64,000 nt of DNA from Salminus brasiliensis (lineage: Eukaryota; Chordata; Actinopteri; Characiformes; Bryconidae), in assembly GCF_030463535.1 (NCBI RefSeq), contig NC_132901.1, forward strand, positions 620,980-684,979, in the 5' to 3' direction. Shown piece by piece: positions 1-11,940 of the stretch. The position numbers were made by a program, and so were the translations under genes. Under the pieces are notes generated by a model. That model searched no databases, had not been told where the DNA came from, and saw only the letters and a list, made by a program, of their open reading frames with translations. The first letter of the stretch is position 1. Each line of letters starts with the position of its first letter.

Positions 1-201
1 ATTATCTCCTGGTCTGACTCTCAACTCCACTTCTTCTGCTCCAGAGATCCTGGAGAACCAAACACCTGAAACCCCTGAAACACACCAACCTCCCTTTAGA
101 CTCAATGCAGAAGATCAGCAGTTCTCATCCAGTTGAGAATGATCAGATATAATAGTCTACTTACACACGAGTTTGAGGAGAACAGCTCTCGACTTCTCCA
201 T
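1..201 (-). CDS. Receptor gene 1 (partial): signal exon and start of IgV exon
   Basis: This is the 5' end of an immunoglobulin-type receptor gene; the rest lies left of the window. Exon 1 is 165-201: it encodes MEKSRAVLLKLV and ends at the donor GTAAGT in phase 1. The IgV exon begins at 65 after a TTTCAG acceptor and runs off the window at base 1. The visible V start reads CVWFSRISGAEEVELRVRPG, like the other family members. The exon 1 start is the only in-frame ATG next to the conserved 5' UTR and promoter. Exon 1 and the spacer above it are near-identical to those of genes 3 and 4, so this is a recent duplicate. Whether the gene is intact cannot be judged here. Confidence 0.8.
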
Positions 202-265
202 CTCAGACACTGCTGCTGGGTGGTTGATGGTGATGAGGGTCTTTGAAGCGGATGTGTGTATTGAG

Positions 266-288
266 CTCTGATTGGTCCACGTCAGTGG
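266..288 (-). promoter_or_regulatory. ERSE-II/CCAAT-CRE element, gene 1 proximal promoter
   Basis: The plus strand reads ATTGGTCCACGTCAG (minus strand CTGACGTGGACCAAT), about 65-85 bp upstream of the gene 1 ATG. It matches ERSE-II (ATTGGNCCACG) and overlaps a TGACGTGG CRE/UPRE-like site. That NF-Y and ATF6/XBP1 or CREB/ATF factors bind it is inferred from the consensus. Confidence 0.6.
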
Positions 289-423
289 AAAATGTCTCTG
301 TATCTAAATTATCACCGTTCGTCAGGTTCAAAAATAACCACGTGCAAAAACAACACAGGCCAATCACAGGCTTGCGTTCGGTCACCTTTCTTAGAACAGC
401 CTTCAGTGTAGATGTTTCTCACG

Positions 424-445
424 TCTGATTGGTCCACGTCAATGG
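424..445 (-). promoter_or_regulatory. Second ERSE-II element upstream of gene 1
   Basis: A second perfect ATTGGTCCACG lies about 155 bp further from gene 1, followed by TCAATGG. The same distal copy is present upstream of genes 3 and 4 and is degraded upstream of gene 2. Confidence 0.5.
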
Positions 446-1149
446 AATATTTCTCTTGTCTGAGCAGATTTGGGGTAGGGGTAAATAGACTATAGGAGGC
501 TTTGGTAAACCAGCTTCCTGTTTCCATTCAAATTGACAAGATATGGTCAGTTCAGCCTTTCTACAGAATTAGAGCAGAGCAGAAGGTCTGAGAGCAAGTG
601 TTTATCCAATAAACAGATGCTCCTTAAAAGTGCAGTTTAGGACCAGTGACTCATGTAGTTTACTGTATTATATTATATCCGCCAAATGAGAGGTCACTTT
701 AACACACACTCAATCAAATCCGACAGCACTGTAATGAGAGATACAGTATAGAGTGATGGTACAGCTGATTGGGTGCTAATTTTAACTGGTGAAAAGCTCT
801 TTATATAGTTATTAGGTAAATCTTCTACATTTAGAGAGGTTTTAGGCCTATATGACATACAGGAGATATTTCATCCTTAATACCAGTCAGAGGGCCTCAA
901 TGTGGGTTTCCTGTTGCAGTGTGGCTGCAGAGTGTATGGTGTTGTTTTGCTTGATAGACAAACCAACCACAGTTTTTTTCTTTATTATTGCCCTAGCTTT
1001 GTCCTGTCATGCCAGTGGGTTGTGGTAAACCCCTAATAAGGTCATACAACACTTGCAATTGACCAACTCTAGCTTTTCTTAAATTTGATCAGTTATTAAA
1101 ATTTTTACATTCAGTTCTGAGTGTTTTGGTCTCTAACAACTGGTTAGTA
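446..1149. other. Spacer between genes 1 and 2, with RUNX/ETS-like repeat at 891-920
   Basis: No gene is visible. The sequence closely matches 8,670-9,350 and partly 12,110-12,600, so it belongs to a duplicated block. At 891-920 is the recurring core AGGGCCTCAATGTGGGTTTC followed by CTG. TTGATTTG-type AT-rich stretches follow with no recognisable repeat. Confidence 0.5.
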
Positions 1150-1377
1150 TTAGTAATTAGTTTGCAAATGAGTGACACACCCAAAGACTTCTCCAATCTT
1201 GTCAGTTTGGAACTGTTCTACTGTCAGTGGTTCGAAGGACCTATTGTCTATATCAATAATGTTTTGCTGGATTTCCATCATTGACCAGGTACCTTCACTT
1301 TCAGTCACGTTCAGCACTTTAATCCAATACAGCCTGAATGTGTTAGTGTGAGATGAATGATACCCAGAGTTACTCAT
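1150..1377 (-). other. Unidentified coding-like fragment, copy A
   Basis: A 75-residue minus-strand frame whose core (GTWSMMEIQQNIIDID, then EPLTVEQFQTD and VFGCVTHLQTNY before the stop) is also open at about 9,668-9,840. It does not resemble the immunoglobulin receptors. I do not recognise it. It may be a captured exon or part of a mobile element. The two copies differ by an NRSF/DELI substitution and by an indel upstream. Both copies sit in a recent duplication, so their agreement is weak evidence for selection. Confidence 0.3.
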
Positions 1378-1439
1378 AGTTGTACCTACTGGTCATGCTC
1401 ATCTGGAGATAGACATGTTGCCAGTGTTACTGTTCCTCC

Positions 1440-1585
1440 CTTTATTTACAGCCTCTAAAACACACAACCTAAGGACACTGATCAAGGGTCCAACCCTGGC
1501 AGCCTAGCAGATGCAGCCATGTATCCCTCAACCCTGTGACCAATAACCCAGTGTTGTAACCACAGAGCCACCGCAGCCATGTAGA
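1440..1585 (-). repeat. Degenerate tRNA-derived SINE fragment
   Basis: The text ATCAAGGGTCCAACCCTGGC, then TGTGACCAATAACCCAGTG and GAGCCACCGCAGCC, is a decayed version of the SINE that is better preserved at 20,815-21,120. The second duplicated block has it at 9,940-10,075. Confidence 0.5.
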
Positions 1586-1953
1586 TTGAGGAGATATCTA
1601 CCCATTGTTTGTATAGCATGTCATGCAGCAAGTCTGTTTACATAACTGATCCTTTAGTTTGGACTATCTAGAACCTTCCTTAAGGCCTCAGGACCAGTGA
1701 TCTGGCCGCTCTGTTCAGTTTGCTCTGAATTTACAGTCTCAATCCCTCCACCTAAACCCAGAAAACCCAAAGTGAGACTCAACAGTGTAAACCATGTGTT
1801 TGGAAAGGAATTCAGGACAGAAATGAAAGACTGATCTGATCTTTCCAATCTTTTATTTCTTCATCTTCTGTAAAAACACTCGTAGATTCTGTGACGTAAT
1901 AGCTCAAACATGGAGCTTCTAATAAGTGGCGTCTCGGCCTGAAGTTGGCGAGT
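1586..1953 (-). other. 3' flank and 3' UTR of gene 2
   Basis: A poly(A) signal AATAAA (minus strand; 1,852-1,857) lies about 100 bases after the gene 2 stop. Beyond it a 64-codon minus frame (1,654-1,848) is open here and in the copy at 10,150-10,344, but it lies downstream of the poly(A) signal and is probably not coding. Confidence 0.5.
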
Positions 1954-3350
1954 TCAGTCTGATTTGAGGGCAGAGTTCAGAGCTGTGTATGAGACTTCAG
2001 TGTGATGGCAGAACTTCCCCCACATTCTTCTCTCACATTGATGCTCCTCAGTACTGCCCACCTGATTGAGAGAGAAAGAGAGAACTAATCAATACCTAAT
2101 CAATAACTACAGATATCAGTAACTACAGCAGCAGTGTACAGGTGTGTGTGTTATCTACCTGATACACTTTGTCAGTGAGCAGCTCTCTTCTCTCTTCAGA
2201 ACCTGAGGAGACCAACCAAAGACCACCATCAACACCAGTCTACCAGCCTCTGTCTCTTTATCTGCAGAAGCACCTCCACCATGAGAATGAGCCCCAAACA
2301 ACGCAGTGTGTATAGCAGTAACTATTCAGCGCCCCCTCTGGTGAGGAGGGAGAATGCAGCACCATGAACAGGACAGTGAGACACGGCTGATGAAGATCAC
2401 TGAGACATGAAGATCTTTCTACTGATCAGAGTTCAGAACAAGGAAATAATGAATAAAGTACCTTTGGTTCTGGTTCTGCAGATGCAGTACACACAGGTGG
2501 AGGAGAGCAGTGAGAAGAGGAGAGCACACACAGGACACACACTGACAAGCAGCTTCCAGCACTCTGATATGGGAGGGGTGGAGGTGGTCTGCAGGTCTGA
2601 AATCAGAGAGGATTTGGAGAAGAATGAAGGCAGGAGATCTCAACATGTAAAGATAAAGTACAGCTAGAACTCGAGTGACCTCAGAAATCCTTCTGCTCTC
2701 ATAACTGTCTCAGTTTACCACAGCATAGAAGAATCATGGGACAATTAAAGAGTTCTTGAAGTTGTATGGTTTTAAGATAATCAAAGAAACTCTCAGGTCA
2801 GAAGAGTCAGAAGATCAGAGTGAGGGATCTTACCCAGGAGAGAGAGTCGAGTGGTTCTGTTCCCATAATGATAAACATCCTTAGAGAGTATAACTCCATT
2901 TTTATCTTTGGTAATGTTCTTCTCATGTATAGCGCAGTAGTACAGACCCAGATCTGATTCTGAGACATTCTTCACCAACAGATCACTGGTTTGGTAGGAT
3001 GGATTGGACACACTAGAGTAACGTGGATAAGCAGCACTCATAAAATCTTGCGCTGACATAATGAGAGGAGGTTGACGGTCATGTGAGCAATTTCTAAACC
3101 AAACTGTATATAATCCACTCTTCCAAACACAGTCGCTGTAGAGAGTGACATCATCTCCTGGTCTGACTCTCATCTCCACTTCTTCTGCTCCAGAGATCCT
3201 GGAGAACCAAACACCTGAAACCCCTGAAACACACCAACCTCCCTTTAGACTCACTGCAGAAGATCAGCAGATCTCATCCAGTTGAGAATGATCAGATATA
3301 ATAGTCTACTTACACACGAGTTTGAGGAGAACAGCTCTCGACTTCTCCAT
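1954..3350 (-). CDS. Receptor gene 2: IgV receptor with single ITIM (VSYTAL)
   Basis: Five coding exons, 3314-3350, 2834-3214, 2462-2596, 2159-2202 and 1954-2061, join in phases 1,1,1,0 into an open frame of 234 residues. Residues 1-22 form a short signal peptide. The V domain spans about 23-139 with C41, W51, C55 and the DLGLYYC motif ending at C106; Y-S-D-C places the first cysteine two residues late. A J-like strand, YHYGNRTTRLSLL, closes the domain in the same exon. Exon 3 gives a Thr/Pro stalk (TTSTPP) and a membrane segment at about 155-179, rich in Cys, with K154 at its outer edge. The tail has one ITIM, VSYTAL (Y224). I infer an inhibitory surface receptor that recruits SHP-type phosphatases. 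It is paralogous to gene 4; a two-codon deletion in the stalk (SECWK) distinguishes it. The family name is uncertain. Confidence 0.82.
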
Positions 3351-3414
3351 CTCAGACACTGCTGCTGGGGGACTGATGGTGAAGAGGGTCTTTAAAGCGG
3401 ATGTGTGTGTTGAG

Positions 3415-3437
3415 CTCTGATTGGTCCACATCAGTGG
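3415..3437 (-). promoter_or_regulatory. Degraded ERSE-II element, gene 2 promoter
   Basis: The plus strand reads ATTGGTCCACATCAGTGG. The CCAAT half is intact, but the CCACG half is CCACA, so the ERSE-II and CRE-like match is lost by one base. The position relative to the ATG is as in the other genes. Confidence 0.5.
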
Positions 3438-5074
3438 AACATTTCTCGGTATCTACATCATCAGCGTATGTTGGTTGCGAACAACCACATGTAAAAACTT
3501 CAAAAGACAATCGCTGACTTCCTATTGGTCATTTTTCTCAGCGTGCCTGACTGGTCCACATGAGGGTTAACATGTAGATTTGAGGAGAAGGTAAAGAAGA
3601 TAAAATGGGCTTTGATTAACCAACTTCATGTTTTCCTTTAATAATTAGATTTAAATAAATTAGATGAAACTTCAAAACATGTAGTTTCATCCAATCAAAT
3701 CCAATAACACTGAACTGAGAGGCATATTAAAGAGTGTTCTCACATCTGTTGAGTGCAGAGAGCTGATTGGGTGGATTTTACTGTAGCAAGGCATGTCCTA
3801 TACAGACCCTCGGCCAGTCTAGTACTTTGACCAGGCCTGAAATATAGTTCTAACCTACGTAAAGCAGCTCTACCATCAGTTACTAAAGGCAGTCAGTGAG
3901 CAGGGCCTTATTGTGGGTTTCCTGTTGTCATGTGACAGCACACTTGTGATTGCAGAGTTTTTAAGGTGGAGGCAGGTGGTGAGTTGCATTGCTAGGTTAC
4001 TAGATAGATAAACAACCTTATTTTTTACTGTCTGATTTAATTTGATGGATCCTTACCTGCCCTAAATTTACCTACAATCATTTGTGGACAGCTGTTAAAG
4101 CCTACTTCACCCTCAGTTATAGAAAGTTGAAGAGATCCTGAGCTCTGCATTGTGGCGCCGGCGGATGATTTTAGCTGTGATCAGATGTAGTGCTGTACTC
4201 AGATTAAACTGTGCTATTTTGTATATTTATATTTTTGGTATAGTATCATTTCTACTGTTGTTCTGATATTTACATGTACCGCTATTGTTGTCTGTTGCAG
4301 CTCTACTTGCCCAAGAGAAGGACAAAAGAGAATTTGGGGGCTCTTCCAGGATATTATCTGATACATTGAGCACCTTAGCATGAGAAATATACCAAACGAA
4401 ACCTAAAGATTTTGATTTTTCTATATAAACGGGACTGTACAGAGTAATGAAGGTCCTCAGTTTCAGTATAGACTGGCCAGTAGCTCCAAGAGTCAGTGCT
4501 TCATTCAGTGAAATACAGGAAGACTGTGGCACTGGTAGAGCTGAAACATCACTACTTCAGCTACATCTGAAAGGGTTGCCTTGATTTAAAATATTTCATA
4601 GTGATATTCTTTAAAATACATATCAGAGAGCTCTAAATGTATGTCTGCAACACATACAGCTCACGGATCTCAATGTGCAGTGCTCTGTTTAAGTTTTCCT
4701 GAAGCTCTTCAGTCTCCTGAGTGTGTATCTGAAATTGCATGATGTTCTACACCATGGACTCTATTAGCAGCTCAGAGAAGTGACCAAAAGCCAAGAGCAG
4801 ATCATCTGATCTCTAAAAATGAGCTTAAAACAGCTGTGTTGGATTCATGAAATAACTCTGTGGAGTTTTGTGGAATTTAGCCCTGCTAAAGGTGATTAAT
4901 TTATAGATTTATAGTTAAAGTGTAAAATCAAGCTGAAAGAAGAGATAGGTCAACATGACTCTTTATCATTGTATATGATCACAGTATTTTATTACATCAT
5001 TAACAATCCACACAATTCAACTTCATCCAATTACACCTGACCCCATTGACCAAATACTCCAAGCCAACTCCAGT
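3438..5074. other. Spacer upstream of gene 2 and distal 3' flank of gene 3
   Basis: A RUNX/ETS-like core lies at 3,901-3,930 (TTGTGGGTTTCCTGTTG). A minus-strand AATAAA (4,988-4,993) probably was the original poly(A) signal of gene 3, now separated from its stop by the Tc1-like insertion. The frame at 4,227-4,532 has no recognisable content and I do not regard it as a gene. Confidence 0.45.
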
Positions 5075-5076
5075 TA

Positions 5077-6362
<1,286 letters not shown>

Positions 6363-6414
6363 TACGTCCAGCTTCTACTTTAGGAACCTTCCTCTATATG
6401 TACTCTTACAATCT

Positions 6415-8421
6415 CTAAGTTTTAATCTCAGAATATGTGCTGAAATTAGAGCTCTCAACTGTCTTCTTCTTCTTCAGACGTTTCTGTCCTCTGCTCGGAA
6501 GATCCAGCGATGCATAACACACCTCACCTTCTCCTCCGTCCTGCAGATATTAAAAGTCAGATCTTGAGAGGGTGACCTGAGCTTGATTGATTGTCTTAAA
6601 ACACTAAAATTCTACTGGAAAATAAACTGTGCAGATGTTTCCACTAAAGCTGATAGGTCATTTGATTATAGAAAATAAAAATAACACCTCATCCAGTCCA
6701 GAGACGAGAGAGCATGGACCGAATTAACTTTTGGGGGTGGGTCCAATGACAGTCAATTGTTGGGGGAAGAACGTCGTCTCTAGGTAACATCTAGTGAATA
6801 ATCCATTCGCTCAAGTTGTTGTTTTTCCTGTCCTCACAAAATCAGTACTTGAAACCATTTAAAGTCAATTTTAGAACCTTAAGCTGATTCTCAATGACGT
6901 GGAACCCTCAACCTTCTAGCGTCTCCTCTGCACTGTTTGCACTGTTGCTTGCATCATTGCTAAAGGTAATATTTTCAATGAAAGTTGTAGCTAGGTGGCT
7001 AATGTTAACAGGTTTAGGACTTAAGGCTATATACAGCTTTGAATGTATATGATATGGTAAATGTTTTGAGTGTGTGGACGAGTAAGGGAGAGAGAGTTAC
7101 AGAGAGGTGGTAACCACAAATGTTTCAATGAGAGGCTTGAGCAAGGCCATTTACGGTACAGGTGTTTACGGTCTGTACCTTTTCATTATTTCTGCTCTTC
7201 CGACATGATCGTCTGTTTCTCAGCTCCTGACCAGCTTCTTCTTCTGCTATGAAAGATTATTAAAGTTAAATCAGACTTAATATCATCCAATTAAAACAAA
7301 GATCTACAGAAATAAAATGGTTTGTCTATAGTCTGGATTCTGGTTCTGATTCTGATACTTCAAAACTAGAACCATCAATGATCTACAGATTACAGCTGTG
7401 GTCAATCATAGGACATGCTGAACTTCTGTGAACTCAATGATCAAACTGTCTTTTACTGTCAGAGGACAGCAGTGGACAACAGGGTAACATCAAATCAGAG
7501 CCCTTGGAAAAGTCCAGTTGAAGTGAGGTACCTTTAGTTCTGGTTCTGCAGATGAAGTACACACAGGTGGAGGAGAGGAGAACACACACAGGACACACAC
7601 TGACCAACAGCTTCCAGCAGCTGCACTCTGATACAGGAGGGGTGGAGGTGGTCTGCAGGTCTGAAATCAGAGAGGATTTGGAGAAGATTGAAGGCAGAAG
7701 ATCTCAACATGTAAAGATAAAGTACAGCTAGAACTCGAGTGACCTCAGAAATCCTTCTGCTCTCATAACTGTCTCAGTTTACCACAGCATAGAAGAATCA
7801 TGGGACAATTAAAGAGTTCATGTAGTTTTATGGTTTTAAGCTTTAAAATACTCATTTCAGAAATTCTCAGGTCAGAAGAGTCAGAAGATCAGAGTGAGGG
7901 ATCTTACCCAGGAGAGAGAGTCGAGTGGTTCTGTTCCCATAATGATAGACATCCTTAGAGAGTATAACTCCATTTTTATCTGTGGTAATGTTTCTCTCGT
8001 GTAGAGCGCAGTAGTACAAACCCAGATCTGATTCAGAGACGTTCTTCACCAGCAGGTCATGAGTTTGGTTGGATAGATTATACACACTGGAGTAACGTGG
8101 ATGGTCATCCCTTGTCAAATCCAGAGCTGAGATAATAAGAGGAGGTTGATGCTCATGTGAGCAGTTTCTAAACCAAACTGTAAATAATCCACTCTTCCAA
8201 ACACAGTCGCTGTAGAGAGTGACATCATCTCCTGGGCTGACTCTCAACTCCACTTCTGCTCCAGAGATCCTGGAGAACCAAACACCTGAAACCCCTGAAA
8301 CACACCAACCTCCCTTTAGACTCACTGCAGAAGATCAGCAGATCTCATCCAGTTGAGAATGATCAGATATAATAGTCTACTTACACACGAGTTTGAGGAG
8401 AACAGCTCTCGACTTCTCCAT
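6415..8421 (-). CDS. Receptor gene 3: IgV receptor, two-tyrosine tail, one exon not found
   Basis: Visible exons are 8385-8421 (signal), 7908-8285 (V), 7532-7660 (stalk and membrane) and 6415-6540 (ITIM exon). The V domain has YSDC, WFRNC and the DLGLYYC motif, and ends YHYGNRTTRLSLL. The membrane exon reads DLQTTSTPPVSECSCWK and is four residues shorter than most. The terminal exon has VCYASL and STYSEI, both ITIM-like, with KKKK between them. The short cytoplasmic exon expected between 6,541 and 7,531 was not found. Without it exon 3 (phase 1) cannot join the terminal exon (phase 0) in frame. The gene may use a divergent exon or be a recent pseudogene. A Tc1-like element lies in its 3' UTR. 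Confidence 0.65.
6541..7531. other. Intron of gene 3, no recognised exon
   Basis: The stretch should hold the short fourth exon. A GATGAG followed by GTGTTA (minus strand, near 6,690) is a weak donor-like site but lacks a good upstream acceptor. At about 7,108-7,132 is a copy of AACCACAAATGTTTCAATG, a motif otherwise found in the spacers. Confidence 0.35.
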
Positions 8422-8485
8422 TTCAGACACTGCTGCTGGGGGACTGATGGTGATGAGGGTCTTTGAAGCGGATATGTGTATTGAG

Positions 8486-8508
8486 CTCTGATTGGTCCAC
8501 GTCAGTGG
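8486..8508 (-). promoter_or_regulatory. ERSE-II element, gene 3 proximal promoter
   Basis: Perfect ATTGGTCCACG followed by TCAGTGG on the plus strand, about 65-85 bp upstream of the gene 3 ATG. A second copy lies at about 8,645-8,666. Confidence 0.6.
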
Positions 8509-10449
8509 AAAATGTCTCTGTATCTAAATTATCAGCGCTCGTCAGGTTCAAAAGTAACCACGTGCAAAAACATCACAGGCCAATCATAGGCTTGCATTCG
8601 GTAACCTTTCTTAGAAAGAGCCTTCAGTGTAGATGTTTCTCACGTCTGATTGGTCCACGTCAATGGAATATTTCTCTTGTCTCAGCAGATTTGGGGTAGG
8701 GGTAAATAGACTATAAGAGGCTTTGGTAAACCAGCTTCCTGTTTCCACTCAAATTGACGAGATATGGTCAGTTTAGCCTTTCTACAGAATTAGAGCAGAG
8801 CAGTAGGTCTCAGTTTCCACTACAGGTTTGGAGAGCAGTGTGAAGTGTTTATCCAATAAACAGATGCTCCTTAAAAGTGCAGTTTAGGACCAGTGACTCA
8901 TGTAGTTTACTGTATTATATTATATCCACCAAATGAGAGGTCACTTTAACACGCACTCAATCAAATCCGACAGTACTGAAATAAGAGATACAGTATAGAG
9001 TGATGGTACAGCTGATTGGGTGCTAATTTTAAGTGGTGAAAAGCTCTTTATATACAGTTACTAGGTAGATCTTCTACATTTAGAGAGGTTTTAGGCTTAT
9101 GTGAGATACAGGAGATATTTCATCCTTAATACCAGTCAGAGGGCCTCAATGTGGGTTTCCTGTTGTAGTGTGGCTGCAGTGTATGGTATTGTTTTGCTTG
9201 ATAGACAAACCACAGTGTTTTCTTTATTATTGCCCTAGCTTTGTCCTGTCATGTTAGTGGGTTGTGGAAAACCCCTAATAAGGTCATCTAACACTTGCAT
9301 TCGACCACCTCTAGCTTTTCTTAAATTTGATCAGTTATTAAAATAAATTGTGTTTTGGTCTCTCCCTATTCATAGAGATTGGAGCCTGATCTTGTGTGAC
9401 TGGAAAAAACTTCCTGGTGGCGTTGCACAGATGGCTCCTGAGTGAACTGACTCTTCCACCACTTTTCTTTTAACTTCCAGACATAAGTAACTCCTTCCTT
9501 TCCTTGTTGCATTGAACTGAGGGATAATATATAATACTGTCCAACATAACCTCTCTCAAAACAGACCAGTTCTAAGAGTGCATCATGGACATGCAAGTAT
9601 ACTCAACTTTGACACTTTCATCTATTTTACATACTATACTTACATACTGCTTATTCAACAACTGGTTAGTATTAGTAATTAGTTTGCAAATGAGTGACAC
9701 ACCCAAAGACTTCTCTTATCTCATCAGTTTGGAACTGTTCTACTGTCAGTGGTTCGATTAATTCATCATCTATGTCGATGATGTTTTGTTGGATTTCCAT
9801 CATTGACCAGGTACCTTCACTTTTCCAGCCTGAATGTGTTAGTGTGAGATGAATGATACCCAGAGTTACTCATAGTTGTACATACTGGTCATGCTCATCT
9901 GGAGATAGACATGTTGCCAGTGTTACTGTTCCTCCCTTTATTTACAGCCTCTAAAACACACAACCTAAGGACACTGATCAAGGGACCAACCCTGGCAGCC
10001 TAGCAGAGACAGACATGTATCCCTCAACCCTGTGACCAATAACCCAGTGTTGTAACCACCGAGCCACCGCAGCCATGTAGATTGAGGAGATGTCTACCCC
10101 TAGTTTGTATAGCATGTCATGCAGCAAGTCTGTTTACATAACTGATCCTTTAGTTTGGACTATCTAGAACCTTCCTTAAGGCCTCAGGACCAGTGATCTG
10201 GCCGCTCTGTTCAGTTTGCTCTGAATTTACAGTCTCAATCCCTCCACCTAAACCCAGAAAACCCAAAGTGAGACTCAACAGTGTAAACCCTGTGTTTGGA
10301 AAGGAATTCAGGACAGAAATGAAAGACTGATCTGATCTTTCCAATCTTTTATTTCTTCATCTTCTGTAAAAACACTCGGAGATTCTGTGACGTAAAAGCT
10401 CAAACATGGAGCTTCTAATAAGTGGCGTCTCGGCCTGAAGTTGGCGAGT
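8509..10449. other. Spacer between genes 3 and 4, duplicate of 289-1,953
   Basis: The block repeats the gene 1/2 spacer in the same order: distal ERSE-II (about 8,645), RUNX/ETS-like core (9,140-9,168), the unidentified coding-like fragment (about 9,668-9,840) and the degenerate SINE (9,940-10,075). A minus-strand AATAAA for gene 4 is at 10,348-10,353. About 295 bp at 9,364-9,657 is present here but not in the first copy; it contains an open minus frame (9,366-9,596) that I do not recognise. Confidence 0.55.
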
Positions 10450-11853
10450 TCAGTATGATTTGAGGGCAGAGTTCAGAGCTGTGTATGAGACTTCAGTGTG
10501 ATGGCAGAACTTCCCCCTCATGCTCCTCTCACATTGATGCTCCTCAGCACTGCCCACCTGATTGAGAGAGAAAGAGAGAACTAATCAATACCTAATCAAT
10601 AACTACAGATATCAGTAACTACAGCAGCAGTGTACAGGTGTGTGTGTGATGATGATCTACCTGATACACTTTGTCAGTGAGCAGCTCTCTTCTCTCTTTA
10701 GAACCTGAGGAGATCAACCAAAGACCACCATCAACACCAGTCTACCAGCCTCTGTCTCTTTATGTGCAGAAGCACCTCCACCATGAGAATGAGCCCCAAA
10801 GAACGTAGTGTGTATAATAGTAATTACTCAGCGCCCCCTCTGGTGAGGAAGGAGAATGCAGCACCATGAACAGGACAGTGAGACACGTCTGATGAAGAAC
10901 ATTGAGACATGAAGAGCTTTCTACTGATCAGAGTTCAGAATAAGGAAATAATGAATAGAGTACCTTTGGTTCTGGTTCTGCAGATGCAGTACACACAGGT
11001 GGAGGAGAGGAGAACACACACTGGACACACACTGACCAGCAGCTTCCAGCAGCTGCACTCTGATATGGGAGGGGTGGAGGTGGTCTGCAGGTCTGAAATC
11101 AGAGAGGATTTGGAGAAGATTGAAGGCAGGAGATCTCAACATGTAAAGATAAAGTACAGCTAGAACTCGAGTGACCTCAGAAATCCTTCTGCTGTTGTAA
11201 CTGTCTCAGTTTACCACAGCATAGAAGAATCATGGGACAATTAAAGAGTTCTTGTAGTTTTATGGTTTTAAGTTTTAAAATACTCAAAGAAACTCTCAGG
11301 TCAGAAGAGTCAGAAGATCAGAGTGAGGCATCTTACCCAGGAGAGAAAGTCGAGTGGTTCTGTTCCCATAATGATAAACATCCTTAGAGAGTATAACTCC
11401 ATTTTTATCTTTGATAATGTTTCTCTCACGTAGAGCGCAGTAGTACAGACCCAGATCTGATTCTGAGACGTTCTTCACCAGCAGATCATTGGTTTGGTTG
11501 GATAGATTGGACACACTAGAGTAACGTGGATAAGCAGCACTCATAAAATCTTGCGCTGACATCATGAGAGAAGGTTGACGATCATGTGAGCAGTTTCTAA
11601 ACCAAACTGTAATTAATCCACTCTTCCAAACACAGTCGCTGTAGAGAGTGACATCATCTCCTGGTCTGACTCTCATCTCCACTTCTTCTGCTCCAGAGAT
11701 CCTGGAGAACCAAACACCTGAAACCCCTGAAACACACCAACCTCCCTTTAGACTCAATGCAGAAGATCAGCAGATCTCATCCAGTTGAGAATGATCAGAT
11801 ATAATAGTCTACTTACACACGAGTTTGAGGAGAACAGCTCTCGACTTCTCCAT
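10450..11853 (-). CDS. Receptor gene 4: IgV receptor with single ITIM (VSYTAL)
   Basis: Exons 11817-11853, 11337-11717, 10964-11092, 10661-10704 and 10450-10557 join to an open 232-codon frame. The layout is as in gene 2: signal peptide, V domain with YSDC/WFRNC/YYC, J-like YHYGNRTTRLSLL, a TTSTPP stalk, a Cys-rich membrane segment and a tail with VSYTAL (Y222) ten residues before the stop. Compared with gene 2 it keeps ECSCWK in the stalk but lacks four residues inside the membrane segment. That leaves a hydrophobic stretch of about 21, still long enough to cross the membrane. A poly(A) signal follows about 100 bases after the stop. It is part of a duplicated block with gene 2. Confidence 0.82.
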
Positions 11854-11917
11854 CTCAGACACTGCTGCTGGGGGACTGATGGTGATGAGGGTCTTTGAAG
11901 CGGATATGTGTATTGAG

Positions 11918-11940
11918 CTCTGATTGGTCCACGTCAGTGG
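11918..11940 (-). promoter_or_regulatory. ERSE-II element, gene 4 proximal promoter
   Basis: Perfect ATTGGTCCACG followed by TCAGTGG; a second copy lies near 12,078-12,100. The distance to the ATG is the same as in genes 1 and 3. Confidence 0.6.

Noticed and set aside
266-288. MHC class II-type X2-Y box module in the receptor promoters
   Set aside because: TGACGT and the CCAAT box are present but almost touching; the X-Y module needs about 20 bp between them and an X1/RFX box, which I do not see. ERSE-II describes the spacing exactly.
1654-1848. 64-codon minus frame starting MERSDQSF, nearly identical at 10,150-10,344
   Set aside because: It lies past the AATAAA of genes 2 and 4 and the two copies are in a recent duplication, so identity says little about coding; no recognisable motif.
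2407-2667. Plus-strand open frames over the membrane exons (also at 10,909, 21,862, 34,692, 38,178, 41,634, 45,230 and 56,202)
   Set aside because: They are antisense to the stalk/membrane exons of the receptor genes, recur only because the exon is duplicated, and have no independent start context or protein-like content.
2834-3214. Rearranging antigen receptor V gene
   Set aside because: The J-like strand is encoded in the same exon as the V domain and is followed by a splice donor. CACAGTG heptamers in the spacers lack nonamers at 12 or 23 bp.
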